Assembly (NCBI RefSeq): GCF_014534645.1
Contig: NZ_JACVQF010000190.1
Span: forward strand, 1 to 64,000
DNA length: 64,000 bases
Direction of reading: 5' to 3'
Origin: Streptomyces griseicoloratus
GTDB taxonomy: Bacteria; Actinomycetota; Actinomycetes; Streptomycetales; Streptomycetaceae
Part shown: one piece after another, positions 8,626 to 18,299 of the stretch
Position numbering within the stretch: the stretch's first letter is position 1
Layout of the letters: each line of letters starts with the position of its first letter
Position numbers and translations under genes: made by a program
The notes under the pieces: model-generated
Told to the model about the DNA's origin: nothing
Database searches by the model: none
Seen by the model: only the letters and a program-made list of their open reading frames with translations

Positions 8626-9783
8626 TCACAGGCCCATGTTCTTCGCGATGATCATCTTCATGACCTCGCTGGTGCCGCCGTAGATGCGGTTGACGCGGTT
8701 GTCCGCGTAGAGGCGGGCGATCGGGTACTCGTTCATGTAGCCGTAGCCGCCGTGCAGTTGGAGGCAGCGGTCGATCACGCGGTGGGCGACCTCGGTGCAG
8801 AACAGCTTGGCGCTGGCGGCCTCGGCCGCGGTCAGCTCGCCGGCGTCGAGGGCTTCGAGCGCGCGGTCGGCGACCGCCTCGGCGGCGTCCACCTCGGCCT
8901 GGCAGGCGGCCAGCTCGAACTTGGTGTTCTGGAAGGCGGCGACCGGCTTGCCGAAGACGGTGCGCTCCTGCACGTACTGCTGGGCGAACCGGACGGCGGC
9001 CTTGGCCTGCGCGTAGGCGCCGAAGGCGATGCCCCAGCGCTCGGAGGGCAGGTTGGCGCCGAGGTAGTAGAAGCCCTTGTTCTCCTCGCCGAGCAGGTCC
9101 TCGGCGGGGACCTTGACGTCGACGAACGCCAGCTCGGCGGTGTCGGAGGTCTTCAGGCCCAGCTTGTCGAGCTTGCGGCCCACCGAGTAGCCCTCGGACT
9201 TGGTGTCCACGGCGAACAGGGATATGCCGTGGCGGCGGTCCTCGGCGGTGGGCGCGGAGGTGCGGGCGCAGACGATCACCTTGTCGGCGTGGACGCCGCC
9301 GGTGATGAAGGTCTTGGCGCCGTTGAGGACGTAGTGCGTGCCGTCCTCGGAGAGCTTGGCGGTGGTCTTCATGCCCGCGAGGTCGGAGCCGGTGCCAGGC
9401 TCGGTCATCGCGATGGCCCACATCTCCTCGCCGGAGACGAACTTCGGCAGGAAGCGCTTCTTCTGCTCGTCGGTGGCGAGCATCTTGATGTAGGGCAGGG
9501 CGAGCAGGACGTGCACGCCGGAGCCGCCGAAGCTGACGCCCGCGCGGGCCGTCTCCTCGTACTGGATCGCCTCGAACTTGTGGGACTCCAGGCCGGCGCC
9601 GCCGAACTCCTCGGGGACGTTGATGCCGAACAGGCCCAGTTCGGCGAGCTTGTAGTAGAACTCGCGCGGCGCCTGGCCGGCGGCGAACCACTCGTCGTAC
9701 ACGGGGACGACCTCGGCCTCGATGAAGGCGCGAAGGGTCTCCCGGAACGCCTCGTGATCCTCGTTGAACACCGTACGGCGCAC
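8626..9783 (-). CDS. Acyl-CoA dehydrogenase
   Basis: A 385-aa FAD enzyme with the complete acyl-CoA dehydrogenase fold: an all-alpha N-terminus, the AMTEPGTGSDLAGMKTTA signature in the middle domain, and the C-terminal QLHGGYGYMNEYPIARLYAD signature. It introduces the alpha-beta double bond into an acyl-CoA. It starts at GTG 9783 with GGAGGTGG upstream and is followed immediately by tesB. The chain-length specificity cannot be read from the sequence. Confidence 0.92.
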   Translation of the reverse strand: MRRTVFNEDHEAFRETLRAFIEAEVVPVYDEWFAAGQAPREFYYKLAELGLFGINVPEEFGGAGLESHKFEAIQYEETARAGVSFGGSGVHVLLALPYIKMLATDEQKKRFLPKFVSGEEMWAIAMTEPGTGSDLAGMKTTAKLSEDGTHYVLNGAKTFITGGVHADKVIVCARTSAPTAEDRRHGISLFAVDTKSEGYSVGRKLDKLGLKTSDTAELAFVDVKVPAEDLLGEENKGFYYLGANLPSERWGIAFGAYAQAKAAVRFAQQYVQERTVFGKPVAAFQNTKFELAACQAEVDAAEAVADRALEALDAGELTAAEAASAKLFCTEVAHRVIDRCLQLHGGYGYMNEYPIARLYADNRVNRIYGGTSEVMKMIIAKNMGL

Positions 9784-9808
9784 GGCGCCACCTCCACGGG
9801 TACGTATC

Positions 9809-9822
9809 TAAGCGCTTGCTCA
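9809..9822. promoter_or_regulatory. Candidate operator upstream of the acyl-CoA dehydrogenase
   Basis: TAAGCGCTTGCTCA, containing the palindrome AAGCGCTT, lies 26 bp upstream of the dehydrogenase start codon. It has the form of a regulator-binding site for acyl-CoA genes. The regulator is unknown and the assignment is tentative. Confidence 0.3.
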
Positions 9823-9950
9823 GGCTTCACCGTACCGGTGGGTAGGGAGGCCCGTCCAGGGCGGGGAACGGGTAACGCTCGTCACGCACCCACGAACCGG
9901 GCGGACGCCGCCCGCGGAACCACCGCCGACGGGCCCTCACCGACCCCGTC

Positions 9951-10216
9951 GGCGGAGAGGTGCCCTCCCGGGGCTCCGCCCCCGGACCCTCGCCCACCCA
10001 CCACCCGACCCCGTCGGCCGAGAAGTGACCCTCCCGGGGCTCCGCCCCGGACCCCAAGCCCCTCGCCCACCCACCACCCGACCCCGTCGGTTAAAGAGGT
10101 GCCCTCCCGGGGCTCCGCCCCCGGACCCTCGCCCACCCACCACCCGGCCCTGCGGGTTGAAGAGGTGACCCTCCCGGGGCTTCGCCCCGGACCCCAGCGG
10201 GGGCTCCGCCCCCTGC
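9951..10216. repeat. Four tandem hairpin-containing repeat units
   Basis: Four degenerate units of about 60-75 bp (beginning near 9951, 10016, 10091 and 10156) share a core with CTCCCGGGGCTCCGCCCC, then CGCCCACCCACCACCC and CCCCGTCGG. Each core is a short inverted repeat (CCGGGGC/GCCCCGG) with a TCC or TTC loop, so the array could form consecutive stem-loops. A fifth partial core follows near 10199. Confidence 0.75.
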
Positions 10217-10246
10217 ACCCCCGACGGGCCTCGCCCGCGCGACACC

Positions 10247-10306
10247 CGTACGCACCGCCGCCCGACCCCGACGCCCCGTACGCACCGCCGCCCGACCCCG
10301 ACGCCC
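10247..10306. repeat. Exact 30-bp tandem duplication
   Basis: Two identical adjacent 30-bp copies (10247-10276 and 10277-10306), each starting CGTACGCACCGCC and ending CCCCGACGCCC, lie in the non-coding region downstream of the hairpin array. Confidence 0.85.
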
Positions 10307-10676
10307 AGCGGCACACGACCACCGCATCCACGCACAACCGCCGCCCGGCCAGCCTCCACAGGGCCGCGCCCCCGCGCAACAACCACGCGGTCGGCCCGCG
10401 GCCTCACGGACACCCGCCATCCGGCCGACGCAAACGCCGCCGACGACCGCCACGGATCCTGACGGCCACCCACCCCCACCGCCGCGAAGACGGCAGCCCC
10501 CGGCCAACGCAAAGCCGCCCCACCTGCGGCCCCAGGCCGACACCGCCGCGTAACGGCCGCCCGGTCGAGCCGCGGGCGCCGTGGGCGGCCGCGGCCGCTA
10601 CCTGCGTGCGGCGAGCCGGGGGCGTCGTCGGTCCAGGGGTGGGTGGAGGGTGGGGGTGTTGGCGTCGGGGGGCGGG

Positions 10677-11276
10677 TCAGTGTTCCTCGATCGCCGCGAA
10701 GGCTCCGCGGGCCATCCGGTGGAGGAGTGCCGCCGTGGCCGAGCGGCCGGGGAGGGCGCCCGGGCGGGTCAGGTGGGGGGTGGAGTTCAGGAGGCCGAAG
10801 ACCGAGTGGACGGCCGAGCGGGCGGCCGGCTCCGGGGCCGAGGGATAGACCTCGCGGACGACGCCGACCCACAGCTCCACGTACTGCCGCTGCAGCTGGC
10901 GCACCAGCTTGCGGTCGCTGTCCCGGAGGCGGTCCAGCTCCCGGTCGTGCAGGGTGATGAGCGGGCGGTCGTCGAGCGCGAAGTCGATGTGCCCCTCGAT
11001 GAGCGAGTCGAGGACCGCCTCGGGGCCGGCCACGCCCTCCGCCTCCGCCAGCCGCCGCTTCGCACCGGTCAGCAGCGAGCCGCTGATCCCGACCAGCAGC
11101 TCGGCGAGCATCGCGTCCTTGCCGGGGAAGTGCCGGTAGAGACCGGGGCCGCTGATGCCGACCGCGGCCCCTATCTCGTCGACGCCGACGCCGTGGAAGC
11201 CGCGCTCGGCGAACAGGCGGGCGGCCTCCTTGAGGATCTGCTCGCGGCGGGTGGGGGCGTCGGTTCTGGTGGCCAT
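10677..11276 (-). CDS. TetR-family regulator, probable regulator of the leucine-catabolic operon
   Basis: About 199 aa with an N-terminal TetR helix-turn-helix (RREQILKEAARLFAERGFHGVGVDEIGAAVGISGPGLYRHFPGKDAML) and a helical C-terminal ligand domain. It is divergent from the accD-type gene, and the gap holds two matching near-palindromes, so it probably represses that operon and itself, responding to an acyl-CoA. The ATG at 11276 is preceded in frame by a GTG at 11282; neither has a good ribosome site, so a leaderless transcript is possible. Confidence 0.88.
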   Translation of the reverse strand: MATRTDAPTRREQILKEAARLFAERGFHGVGVDEIGAAVGISGPGLYRHFPGKDAMLAELLVGISGSLLTGAKRRLAEAEGVAGPEAVLDSLIEGHIDFALDDRPLITLHDRELDRLRDSDRKLVRQLQRQYVELWVGVVREVYPSAPEPAARSAVHSVFGLLNSTPHLTRPGALPGRSATAALLHRMARGAFAAIEEH

Positions 11277-11298
11277 GGACACAATTCTAGACAGGGAG

Positions 11299-11314
11299 GT
11301 TAGCGGTCGTTAAC
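11299..11314. promoter_or_regulatory. Candidate TetR operator, site 1
   Basis: GTTAGCGGTCGTTAAC is an imperfect 16-bp palindrome of the form GTTA-N8-TAAC. It lies just upstream of the TetR gene and shares its half-sites with the palindrome at 11328. Confidence 0.6.
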
Positions 11315-11327
11315 CTGAAGGAAATGC

Positions 11328-11343
11328 GTTAACGCTCATTAAC
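11328..11343. promoter_or_regulatory. Candidate TetR operator, site 2
   Basis: GTTAACGCTCATTAAC is a second 16-bp imperfect palindrome, 29 bp centre-to-centre from site 1 and 20 bp before the accD-type start codon. Repression of the carboxylase operon from here is inferred. Confidence 0.6.
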
Positions 11344-11362
11344 AACGTGAGGGGACCGCAGG

Positions 11363-12979
11363 ATGCACGAGGCACCGGAGCTGACGACCGCGGCCGACCC
11401 CGCGTCGGAGGCCTTTCGGGCCAACGAGGAGGCGCACCGCGCCCTCGTGGAGGAGCTGCGCGCCAAGCTCGCGACGGCCCGGCTCGGCGGCGGCGAGCGG
11501 GCCCGCGCCCGGCACACCGCGCGCGGCAAGCTGCTGCCGCGCGACCGCGTCGACACGCTGCTGGACCCGGGATCGCCGTTCCTGGAGCTGGCGCCGCTCG
11601 CGGCCGACGGGATGTACGACGGACAGGCCCCGGCCGCCGGGGTCATCGCCGGGATCGGGCGGGTCGGCGGCCGGGAGTGCGTGATCGTCGCCAACGACGC
11701 CACCGTCAAGGGCGGCACGTACTACCCGATGACCGTGAAGAAGCATCTGCGGGCGCAGGAGGTCGCCCTGGAGAACCGGCTCCCGTGCCTCTACCTCGTC
11801 GACTCCGGGGGCGCCTTCCTGCCCATGCAGGACGAGGTCTTCCCCGACCGCGAGCACTTCGGGCGGATCTTCTACAACCAGGCCCGCATGTCGGGCGCCG
11901 GCATCCCGCAGATCGCCGCCGTCCTCGGGTCCTGCACGGCCGGCGGGGCGTACGTCCCGGCGATGAGCGACGAGGCCGTGATCGTCCGCGGGCAGGGGAC
12001 CATCTTCCTGGGCGGCCCGCCCCTGGTGAAGGCGGCCACCGGCGAGGTCGTCACGGCGGAGGAGCTGGGCGGCGGCGAGGTCCACTCCCGCGTCTCGGGC
12101 GTGACCGACCATCTCGCCGAGGACGACGCGCACGCCCTGCGCATCGTCCGGAACATCGTCTCCACCCTCCCCGCGCGCGGGGCGCTGCCCTGGGAGGTGC
12201 GGCCGGCCGTCGAGCCGAAGGCCGACCCCTCCGGGCTGTACGGGGCGGTCCCGGTCGACTCCCGCACCCCCTACGACGTCCGCGAGATCATCGCGCGCGT
12301 GGTGGACGGCTCCCGGTTCGCCGAGTTCAAGTCCGAGTTCGGGCAGACCCTCGTCACCGGTTTCGCCCGCATCCACGGCCACCCGGTCGGGATCGTCGCC
12401 AACAACGGCATCCTGTTCTCCGAGTCCGCCCAGAAGGGCGCCCACTTCATCGAGCTGTGCGACCAGCGCGGGATCCCGCTCGTCTTCCTGCAGAACATCT
12501 CCGGCTTCATGGTCGGCAAGGACTACGAGGCCGGCGGCATCGCCAAGCACGGCGCCAAGATGGTGACGGCGGTGGCGTGCACGCGCGTTCCGAAGCTGAC
12601 GGTCGTCGTCGGCGGGTCGTACGGCGCCGGGAACTACTCCATGTGCGGGCGGGCGTACTCCCCCCGCTTCCTGTGGATGTGGCCCAACGCCAAGATCTCC
12701 GTGATGGGCGGCGAGCAGGCCGCGTCCGTGCTGGCCACGGTCAAGCGGGACCAGCTGGAGGCCCGCGGCGAGGACTGGCCGGCCGAGGACGAGGAGGCGT
12801 TCAAGGCGCCGATCCGTGCGCAGTACGAGCGCCAGGGGAACGCTTACTACGCGACCGCCCGCCTGTGGGACGACGGGGTCATCGACCCCCTCGACACCCG
12901 GCAGGTGCTGGGTCTGGCCCTGACCGCCTGCGCCAACGCGCCACTGGGCGAGCCCCGGTTCGGCGTCTTCCGGATGTGA
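11363..12979 (+). CDS. accD1: Acyl-CoA carboxylase beta subunit (methylcrotonyl-CoA carboxylase type)
   Basis: A 538-aa carboxyltransferase with two crotonase-like domains. Glycine-rich oxyanion segments are visible at [16 protein letters not shown] and [20 protein letters not shown]. It transfers carboxyl from biotin to an acyl-CoA. Adjacent biotin carboxylase, HMG-CoA lyase and isovaleryl-CoA-type dehydrogenase genes make 3-methylcrotonyl-CoA in leucine degradation the likely substrate. ATG 11363 follows GAGGGG. It is the first gene of the operon. Confidence 0.9.
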   Translation: MHEAPELTTAADPASEAFRANEEAHRALVEELRAKLATARLGGGERARARHTARGKLLPRDRVDTLLDPGSPFLELAPLAADGMYDGQAPAAGVIAGIGRVGGRECVIVANDATVKGGTYYPMTVKKHLRAQEVALENRLPCLYLVDSGGAFLPMQDEVFPDREHFGRIFYNQARMSGAGIPQIAAVLGSCTAGGAYVPAMSDEAVIVRGQGTIFLGGPPLVKAATGEVVTAEELGGGEVHSRVSGVTDHLAEDDAHALRIVRNIVSTLPARGALPWEVRPAVEPKADPSGLYGAVPVDSRTPYDVREIIARVVDGSRFAEFKSEFGQTLVTGFARIHGHPVGIVANNGILFSESAQKGAHFIELCDQRGIPLVFLQNISGFMVGKDYEAGGIAKHGAKMVTAVACTRVPKLTVVVGGSYGAGNYSMCGRAYSPRFLWMWPNAKISVMGGEQAASVLATVKRDQLEARGEDWPAEDEEAFKAPIRAQYERQGNAYYATARLWDDGVIDPLDTRQVLGLALTACANAPLGEPRFGVFRM

Positions 12980-12990
12980 GGAGGGGACCC

Positions 12991-14994
12991 ATGGCAGATA
13001 CAGGAGACGTGGGACACATGTTCGACACCGTGCTCGTCGCCAACCGCGGCGAGATCGCCGTCCGTGTCATCCGGACGCTGCGCTCCCTGGGCGTGCGCTC
13101 GGTGGCGGTCTTCTCCGACGCCGACGCGGACGCCCGGCACGTGAGGGAGGCCGACGAGGCGGTACGGATCGGTCCGGCGCCGGCGGTGCAGAGCTATCTG
13201 TCCGCCGAGCGGCTGCTGGAGGCCGCCGCCCGGACGGGCGCCCAGGCCGTCCACCCGGGATACGGCTTCCTCGCGGAGAACGCCGGCTTCGCGCGCGCCT
13301 GCGAGGCGGCGGGACTGGCCTTCATCGGGCCGCCCGCGGACGCCATCGCCCTCATGGGCGACAAGATCCGCGCCAAGGAGACCGTGCGGGCGGCCGGGGT
13401 GCCGGTGGTGCCCGGCTCCAGCGGCAGCGGGCTGACGGACGCCGAGCTCGCCGAGGCCGCCCGGGAGATCGGCATGCCGGTGCTGCTGAAGCCGTCCGCC
13501 GGCGGTGGCGGCAAGGGCATGCGGCTGGTCCGCGACGCCGCCCTGCTCGCCGACGAGATCGCCGCGGCGCGCCGCGAGGCCCGGGCCTCCTTCGGGGACG
13601 ACACCCTCCTGGTGGAGCGGTGGATCGACCGGCCCCGGCACATCGAGATCCAGGTCCTGGCCGACGGCCACGGGAACGTCGTGCACCTGGGCGAGCGCGA
13701 GTGCTCCCTCCAGCGCCGGCACCAGAAGATCATCGAGGAGGCGCCGAGCGTGCTCCTCGACGAGGCCACCCGTGCCGCGATGGGCGAGGCGGCCGTGCAG
13801 GCGGCCCGTTCCTGCGGTTACCGGGGCGCGGGCACGGTGGAGTTCATCGTCCCCGGCGGCGACCCGTCCTCGTACTACTTCATGGAGATGAACACCCGCC
13901 TCCAGGTCGAGCACCCGGTCACCGAGCTGGTCACCGGAGTGGACCTGGTGGAGTGGCAGCTGCGGGTGGCGGCGGGCGAGCGGCTCGACTTCGCGCAGGA
14001 GGACGTCCGGCTGACCGGTCACGCGGTCGAGGCCCGTCTGTGCGCCGAGGACCCGGCCCGCGGTTTCCTGCCGTCGGGCGGCACGGTGCTGCGGCTCCAC
14101 GAGCCGCAGGGGGACGGCATCCGCACCGACTCCGGGCTCAGCGAGGGCACCGAGGTCGGCAGTCTCTACGACCCGATGCTGTCCAAGGTGATCGCCCACG
14201 GCCCCGACCGCGCCACCGCCCTGCGCCGGCTCCGGGCGGCCCTGGCCGGGACGGTGACGCTGGGCGTGCAGACCAACGCCGGGTTCCTGCGCCGGCTCCT
14301 CGCCCACCCGGCGGTGGTGGCCGGCGACCTCGACACCGGCCTGGTGGAGCGGGAGGTGGAGGGCCTCGTCGCCACGGACGTACCGGAGGAGGTCTACGAG
14401 GCGGCGGCGGCCGTACGGCTGGACGCGCTGCGCCCGCGTGGGGACGGCTGGACGGATCCGTTCTCGGTGCCGAGCGGCTGGCGCCTGGGCGGCGAGCCCC
14501 GGCCCGTCACCTTCGCCCTGCGCGCCTTCGGCGATCCGGTGGAACACACCCCGCGCGGCACCCACAGCGTCACCGGCGACCGGGTCGCCGTCACGCTCGA
14601 CGGCGTACGGCACACCTTCCACCGCGCCGGCGACTGGCTCGGCCGCGACGGCGACGCCTGGCACGTGCGCGACCACGACCCGGTCGCCGCCTCCCTCACC
14701 CGCGCCGCGCACGCGGGCGCCGACTCGCTGACCGCGCCCATGCCCGGCACGGTGACGGTGGTGAAGGTCGCCGTCGGCGACGAGGTGGCCGCCGGGCAGA
14801 GCCTGCTGGTCGTCGAGGCGATGAAGATGGAGCACGTCATCTCCGCCCCGCACGCCGGCACGGTCGCCGAGCTGGACGTCGCGCCGGGCACGACGGTCGC
14901 CATGGACCAGGTGCTGGCGGTCATCACTCCGACGGAGGAAGGCCCGGCGAAGGAAGGACCGGCGCAGGAGGCCCCGGTGGAGGAGGAGAAATGA
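12991..14994 (+). CDS. accA1: Acyl-CoA carboxylase alpha subunit (biotin carboxylase and biotin carrier)
   Basis: About 667 aa: a biotin-carboxylase N-domain ([21 protein letters not shown]), an ATP-grasp domain with the Gly-rich loop [12 protein letters not shown], a C-terminal domain, a linker, and a C-terminal biotinyl domain with EAMKMEH as the biotin-lysine site. It carboxylates biotin with ATP and bicarbonate for the upstream carboxyltransferase. ATG 12991 has a strong GAGGAGGGG site; ATG 13018 (MFDTVLV) also has AGGAG and is closer to the usual family start. It overlaps the next gene by 4 bp. Confidence 0.92.
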   Translation: MADTGDVGHMFDTVLVANRGEIAVRVIRTLRSLGVRSVAVFSDADADARHVREADEAVRIGPAPAVQSYLSAERLLEAAARTGAQAVHPGYGFLAENAGFARACEAAGLAFIGPPADAIALMGDKIRAKETVRAAGVPVVPGSSGSGLTDAELAEAAREIGMPVLLKPSAGGGGKGMRLVRDAALLADEIAAARREARASFGDDTLLVERWIDRPRHIEIQVLADGHGNVVHLGERECSLQRRHQKIIEEAPSVLLDEATRAAMGEAAVQAARSCGYRGAGTVEFIVPGGDPSSYYFMEMNTRLQVEHPVTELVTGVDLVEWQLRVAAGERLDFAQEDVRLTGHAVEARLCAEDPARGFLPSGGTVLRLHEPQGDGIRTDSGLSEGTEVGSLYDPMLSKVIAHGPDRATALRRLRAALAGTVTLGVQTNAGFLRRLLAHPAVVAGDLDTGLVEREVEGLVATDVPEEVYEAAAAVRLDALRPRGDGWTDPFSVPSGWRLGGEPRPVTFALRAFGDPVEHTPRGTHSVTGDRVAVTLDGVRHTFHRAGDWLGRDGDAWHVRDHDPVAASLTRAAHAGADSLTAPMPGTVTVVKVAVGDEVAAGQSLLVVEAMKMEHVISAPHAGTVAELDVAPGTTVAMDQVLAVITPTEEGPAKEGPAQEAPVEEEK

Positions 14995-15935
14995 CGCTTC
15001 CCATGGCCGTCCCGGCCCCGGGCCTGCCCGCCCGCGTCCGCATCCACGAGGTCGGCGCGCGCGACGGGCTGCAGAACGAGAAGGGGACCGTCCCCACCGA
15101 GGTGAAGGCGGAGTTCGTCCGCCGCCTGGCCGGGGCGGGGCTGACGACCGTCGAGGCGACCAGCTTCGTCCACCCCCGGTGGGTGCCCCAGCTCGCCGAC
15201 GCGGAGCAGCTGTTCCCGATGGTCTCCGGCCTGCCGGTGGCGCTGCCGGTCCTCGTGCCGAACGAACGCGGGCTCGACCGTGCCCTGGCGCTCGGCGCGC
15301 GCCGGGTCGCCGTCTTCGCCAGCGCCACCGAGTCGTTCGCGAAGGCCAACCTCAACCGCACGGTGGACGAGGCACTGGCCATGTTCGAGCCGGTGGTGGC
15401 CCGTGCGAAGGCGGAGGGCGTCCACGTCCGCGGCTATCTCTCGATGTGCTTCGGCGACCCCTGGGAGGGCGCGGTGCCCGTCCCCCAGGTCGTCCGGGTC
15501 TGCCGGGCCCTGCTCGACCTGGGCTGCGACGAGCTGAGCCTGGGCGACACGATCGGCGTGGCGACCCCCGGCCACGTGCGCGCGCTCCTGGACGCCCTGA
15601 ACGCCGAGGGCGTCCCCACGGCCTCGCTGGGCGTGCACTTCCACGACACCTACGGTCAGGCGCTGGCCAACACCCTGGCCGCCCTCCAGCACGGCGTGAC
15701 CACCGTCGACGCCTCGGCCGGCGGACTGGGCGGCTGCCCGTTCGCGAAGTCCGCCACCGGCAACCTGGCCACGGAGGACCTCGTGTGGATGCTGCACGGC
15801 CTCGGCATCGACACGGGCGTCGACCTCGACCGCCTCGTCGCCACCAGCGTATGGATGGCCGGCCACCTGGGCCGGCCCAGCCCGTCCCGCACCGTACGGG
15901 CCCTCTCCCACGACGTCTCCCACAAGGAGCAGTGA
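14991..15935 (+). CDS. hmgL: Hydroxymethylglutaryl-CoA lyase
   Basis: A 314-aa TIM-barrel lyase that cleaves HMG-CoA to acetoacetate and acetyl-CoA, the last step of leucine degradation. Seen: [13 protein letters not shown] at the N-terminus (metal and catalytic region) and the [21 protein letters not shown] signature with the active-site cysteine. The ATG overlaps the stop of the biotin-carboxylase gene (ATGA) and has GAGGAGGAG upstream, so translation is coupled. Confidence 0.93.
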   Translation: MTLPMAVPAPGLPARVRIHEVGARDGLQNEKGTVPTEVKAEFVRRLAGAGLTTVEATSFVHPRWVPQLADAEQLFPMVSGLPVALPVLVPNERGLDRALALGARRVAVFASATESFAKANLNRTVDEALAMFEPVVARAKAEGVHVRGYLSMCFGDPWEGAVPVPQVVRVCRALLDLGCDELSLGDTIGVATPGHVRALLDALNAEGVPTASLGVHFHDTYGQALANTLAALQHGVTTVDASAGGLGGCPFAKSATGNLATEDLVWMLHGLGIDTGVDLDRLVATSVWMAGHLGRPSPSRTVRALSHDVSHKEQ

Positions 15936-15940
15936 CAGCG

Positions 15941-17101
15941 ATGGACCACAAGCTCTCCCCCGAACTGGAGGACCTCCGCCGCACGGTGGAGGAGTTCGCC
16001 CACGACGTCGTGGCGCCCAAGATCGGCGACTTCTACGAGCGTCACGAGTTCCCGTACGAGATCGTCCGGGAGATGGGCCGCATGGGCCTGTTCGGCCTGC
16101 CGTTCCCGGAGGAGTACGGCGGGATGGGCGGCGACTACCTGGCCCTCGGCATCGCCCTGGAGGAACTGGCCCGCGTCGACTCGTCGGTGGCCATCACCCT
16201 GGAGGCGGGCGTCTCGCTGGGCGCGATGCCGATCCACCTCTTCGGCACCGAGGAGCAGAAGCGGACCTGGCTGCCGCGTCTGTGCTCCGGCGAGATCCTC
16301 GGCGCCTTCGGCCTGACCGAGCCGGACGGCGGCTCGGACGCGGGCGCGACGCGGACGACGGCCCGGCTGGACGAGGCGACGAACGAGTGGGTGATCAACG
16401 GCACCAAGTGCTTCATCACCAACTCGGGCACGGACATCACGGGCCTGGTGACGGTCACGGCGGTCACGGGCCGCAAACCGGACGGGGGTCCACGGATCTC
16501 GGCGATCATCGTGCCGTCCGGCACCCCGGGCTTCACGGTGGCAGCCCCGTACTCGAAGGTCGGCTGGAACGCCTCGGACACGCGTGAGCTGTCGTTCTCC
16601 GACGTCCGGGTCCCGGCGGCGAACCTGCTGGGCGAGGAGGGCCGGGGCTACGCCCAGTTCCTGCGCATCCTCGACGAGGGCCGGATCGCCATCGCCGCGC
16701 TGGCCACCGGACTGGCGCAGGGCTGTGTGGACGAGTCGGTCGCGTACGCGAAGGAACGTCACGCCTTCGGCCGGCCGATCGGCGCGAACCAGGCGATCCA
16801 GTTCAAGATCGCCGACATGGAGATGAAGGCCCACACGGCGCGCCTCGCCTGGCGCGACGCGGCCTCCCGCCTGGTGTCGGGCGAGCCGTTCAAGAAGGAG
16901 GCGGCGCTGGCGAAGCTGTACTCGTCGACCGTCGCGGTGGACAACGCCCGTGACGCCACCCAGATCCACGGCGGCTACGGCTTCATGAACGAGTATCCGG
17001 TCGCCCGTATGTGGCGGGACGCGAAGATCCTGGAGATCGGCGAGGGCACGAGCGAGGTCCAGCGGATGCTGATCGCACGGGAGTTGGGCCTGGTGAGCTG
17101 A
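15941..17101 (+). CDS. acdH: Isovaleryl-CoA-type acyl-CoA dehydrogenase
   Basis: A 386-aa FAD-dependent dehydrogenase with the GAFGLTEPDGGSDAGATRTTA signature and the QIHGGYGFMNEYPVARMWRDAKILEIGEGTSE C-terminal segment. In this operon it most likely oxidises isovaleryl-CoA, or other branched short-chain acyl-CoAs, ahead of the carboxylase and lyase. It begins 5 bp after hmgL with AAGGAG upstream. A methylglutaconyl-CoA hydratase gene is not present here. Confidence 0.88.
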   Translation: MDHKLSPELEDLRRTVEEFAHDVVAPKIGDFYERHEFPYEIVREMGRMGLFGLPFPEEYGGMGGDYLALGIALEELARVDSSVAITLEAGVSLGAMPIHLFGTEEQKRTWLPRLCSGEILGAFGLTEPDGGSDAGATRTTARLDEATNEWVINGTKCFITNSGTDITGLVTVTAVTGRKPDGGPRISAIIVPSGTPGFTVAAPYSKVGWNASDTRELSFSDVRVPAANLLGEEGRGYAQFLRILDEGRIAIAALATGLAQGCVDESVAYAKERHAFGRPIGANQAIQFKIADMEMKAHTARLAWRDAASRLVSGEPFKKEAALAKLYSSTVAVDNARDATQIHGGYGFMNEYPVARMWRDAKILEIGEGTSEVQRMLIARELGLVS

Positions 17102-17153
17102 GGCTTCGGGCCGTCAGGGCGGGGTGGAGCGGCACCACCCTCTGGACAAGATC

Positions 17154-17172
17154 TGAGGTTAGGCTAACCTAC
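17154..17172. promoter_or_regulatory. Iron box (DmdR/DtxR-type operator) upstream of desE
   Basis: TGAGGTTAGGCTAACCTAC closely matches the 19-bp palindromic DmdR1/DtxR consensus (TTAGGTTAGGCTCACCTAA). It is 50 bp upstream of the siderophore-binding lipoprotein gene, consistent with iron-dependent repression. Confidence 0.88.
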
Positions 17173-17221
17173 CCTCGAATTGTCCGGCGGGCGCTCCGCC
17201 CCGTTCGAAAGCAGCCACACC

Positions 17222-18268
17222 ATGTCCAACGCACGAGCTACCCACCTGACCCGCCGTGGAATCCTCGCCGCGGGCGGCGCCATCGGCCTCGGGGCCGCGC
17301 TCGCGGCCTGTGGGGACGACGACGCGAAAAACGGTGGCTCGGGCGAGGGCGAGGCCGCCGCCAAGTCCGGCCCCTGGTCGTTCAAGGACGACCGCGGCAC
17401 GACCGTGAAGCTGGACAAGGTCCCGGCGAACATCGTCGCCTTCACCGGTGTCGCCGCCGCCCTGTGGGACTACGGCGTCCAGGTCAAGGGCGTGTTCGGC
17501 CCGACCACCACCAAGGACGGCAAGCCCGACGTCCAGGCCGGCGACATCGACGTCAGCAAGGTCACCGTCCTCGGCAACGAGTGGGGCAAGCTCAACGTCG
17601 AGAAGTACGCCGCCCTCGCCCCCGAACTGCTCGTCTCCACGACCTTCGACACCGCCGGCACCCTGTGGTCCGTCCCGGAGGAGTCCAAGGACAAGATCGC
17701 CAAGCTGGCCCCGAGCGTCGCGATCTCCGTCTTCGACCGCCAGCTGACCCAGCCGCTGCAGCGCATGTGGGAGCTGGCCGAGTCGCTCGGCGCGGACATG
17801 AAGGCCAAGAAGGTCACCGACGCCAAGGCGGAGTTCGAGAAGGCCGCGGCCCGGCTGCGCGCCGCCGCCAAGGCCAAGCCCGAGATCAAGGTGCTGGCCG
17901 GGTCGGCGAGCGCCGAGCTCTTCTACGTCTCCGGCACCAACCTCTCGGTGGACCTGGAGTACTTCAAGGCCCTCGGCGTGAACTTCGTCGAGCCCTCGGA
18001 GGAGGCCAAGAAGGCGACCGGCGGCTGGTTCGAGAGCCTGAGCTGGGAGAACGTCGACAAGTACCCGGCCGACATCATCATCATGGACGACCGCGCCTCG
18101 ACCATCCAGCCCGCCGACATCACCGAGGGCACCTGGAAGCAGCTGCCCGCGGTCAAGGCCGGCCAGGTCATCGCCCGCTCGCCCGAGCCGATCCTGTCCT
18201 ACGACAAGTGCACGCCGCTGCTCACCAACCTCGCCGAGGCGATCGAGAACGCCAAGAAGGTCAGCTGA
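17222..18268 (+). CDS. desE: Ferrioxamine-binding lipoprotein of an ABC importer
   Basis: A 348-aa periplasmic-binding-type protein (FecCD/BtuF fold). The N-terminus has twin arginines (THLTRRGILAAGG) and a lipobox ending at Cys30 (ALAAC), so it is probably exported folded through Tat and lipidated. It captures ferrioxamine at the membrane outer face. It lies between an iron box and the SIP reductase gene, next to the desABCD operon. The cognate permease and ATPase genes are not in this window. Confidence 0.92.
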   Translation: MSNARATHLTRRGILAAGGAIGLGAALAACGDDDAKNGGSGEGEAAAKSGPWSFKDDRGTTVKLDKVPANIVAFTGVAAALWDYGVQVKGVFGPTTTKDGKPDVQAGDIDVSKVTVLGNEWGKLNVEKYAALAPELLVSTTFDTAGTLWSVPEESKDKIAKLAPSVAISVFDRQLTQPLQRMWELAESLGADMKAKKVTDAKAEFEKAAARLRAAAKAKPEIKVLAGSASAELFYVSGTNLSVDLEYFKALGVNFVEPSEEAKKATGGWFESLSWENVDKYPADIIIMDDRASTIQPADITEGTWKQLPAVKAGQVIARSPEPILSYDKCTPLLTNLAEAIENAKKVS

Positions 18269-18299
18269 CCCCCACCGTCCCGACTCGCAGGAGCACCCC

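Larger units (their letters stand above)
9823..10676. other. Non-coding region with GC-rich repeats
   Basis: More than 850 bp between the acyl-CoA dehydrogenase and the TetR regulator. Long open frames exist on both strands, but they are proline/arginine-rich with no recognisable domain and no start-site support. The region is dominated by the hairpin repeats and a 30-bp duplication listed separately. Confidence 0.6.

Noticed and set aside
9951-10306. CRISPR array
   Set aside because: Units are degenerate and adjacent without unique spacers, and no cas genes accompany them. The Cas4-like nuclease at 49.6 kb is 39 kb away and linked to a helicase.
8467-10848. 793-codon plus-strand open frame across acyl-CoA dehydrogenase and the repeat region
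   Set aside because: Antisense to a conserved enzyme, then runs through tandem repeats as Pro/Arg-rich sequence; no domain.
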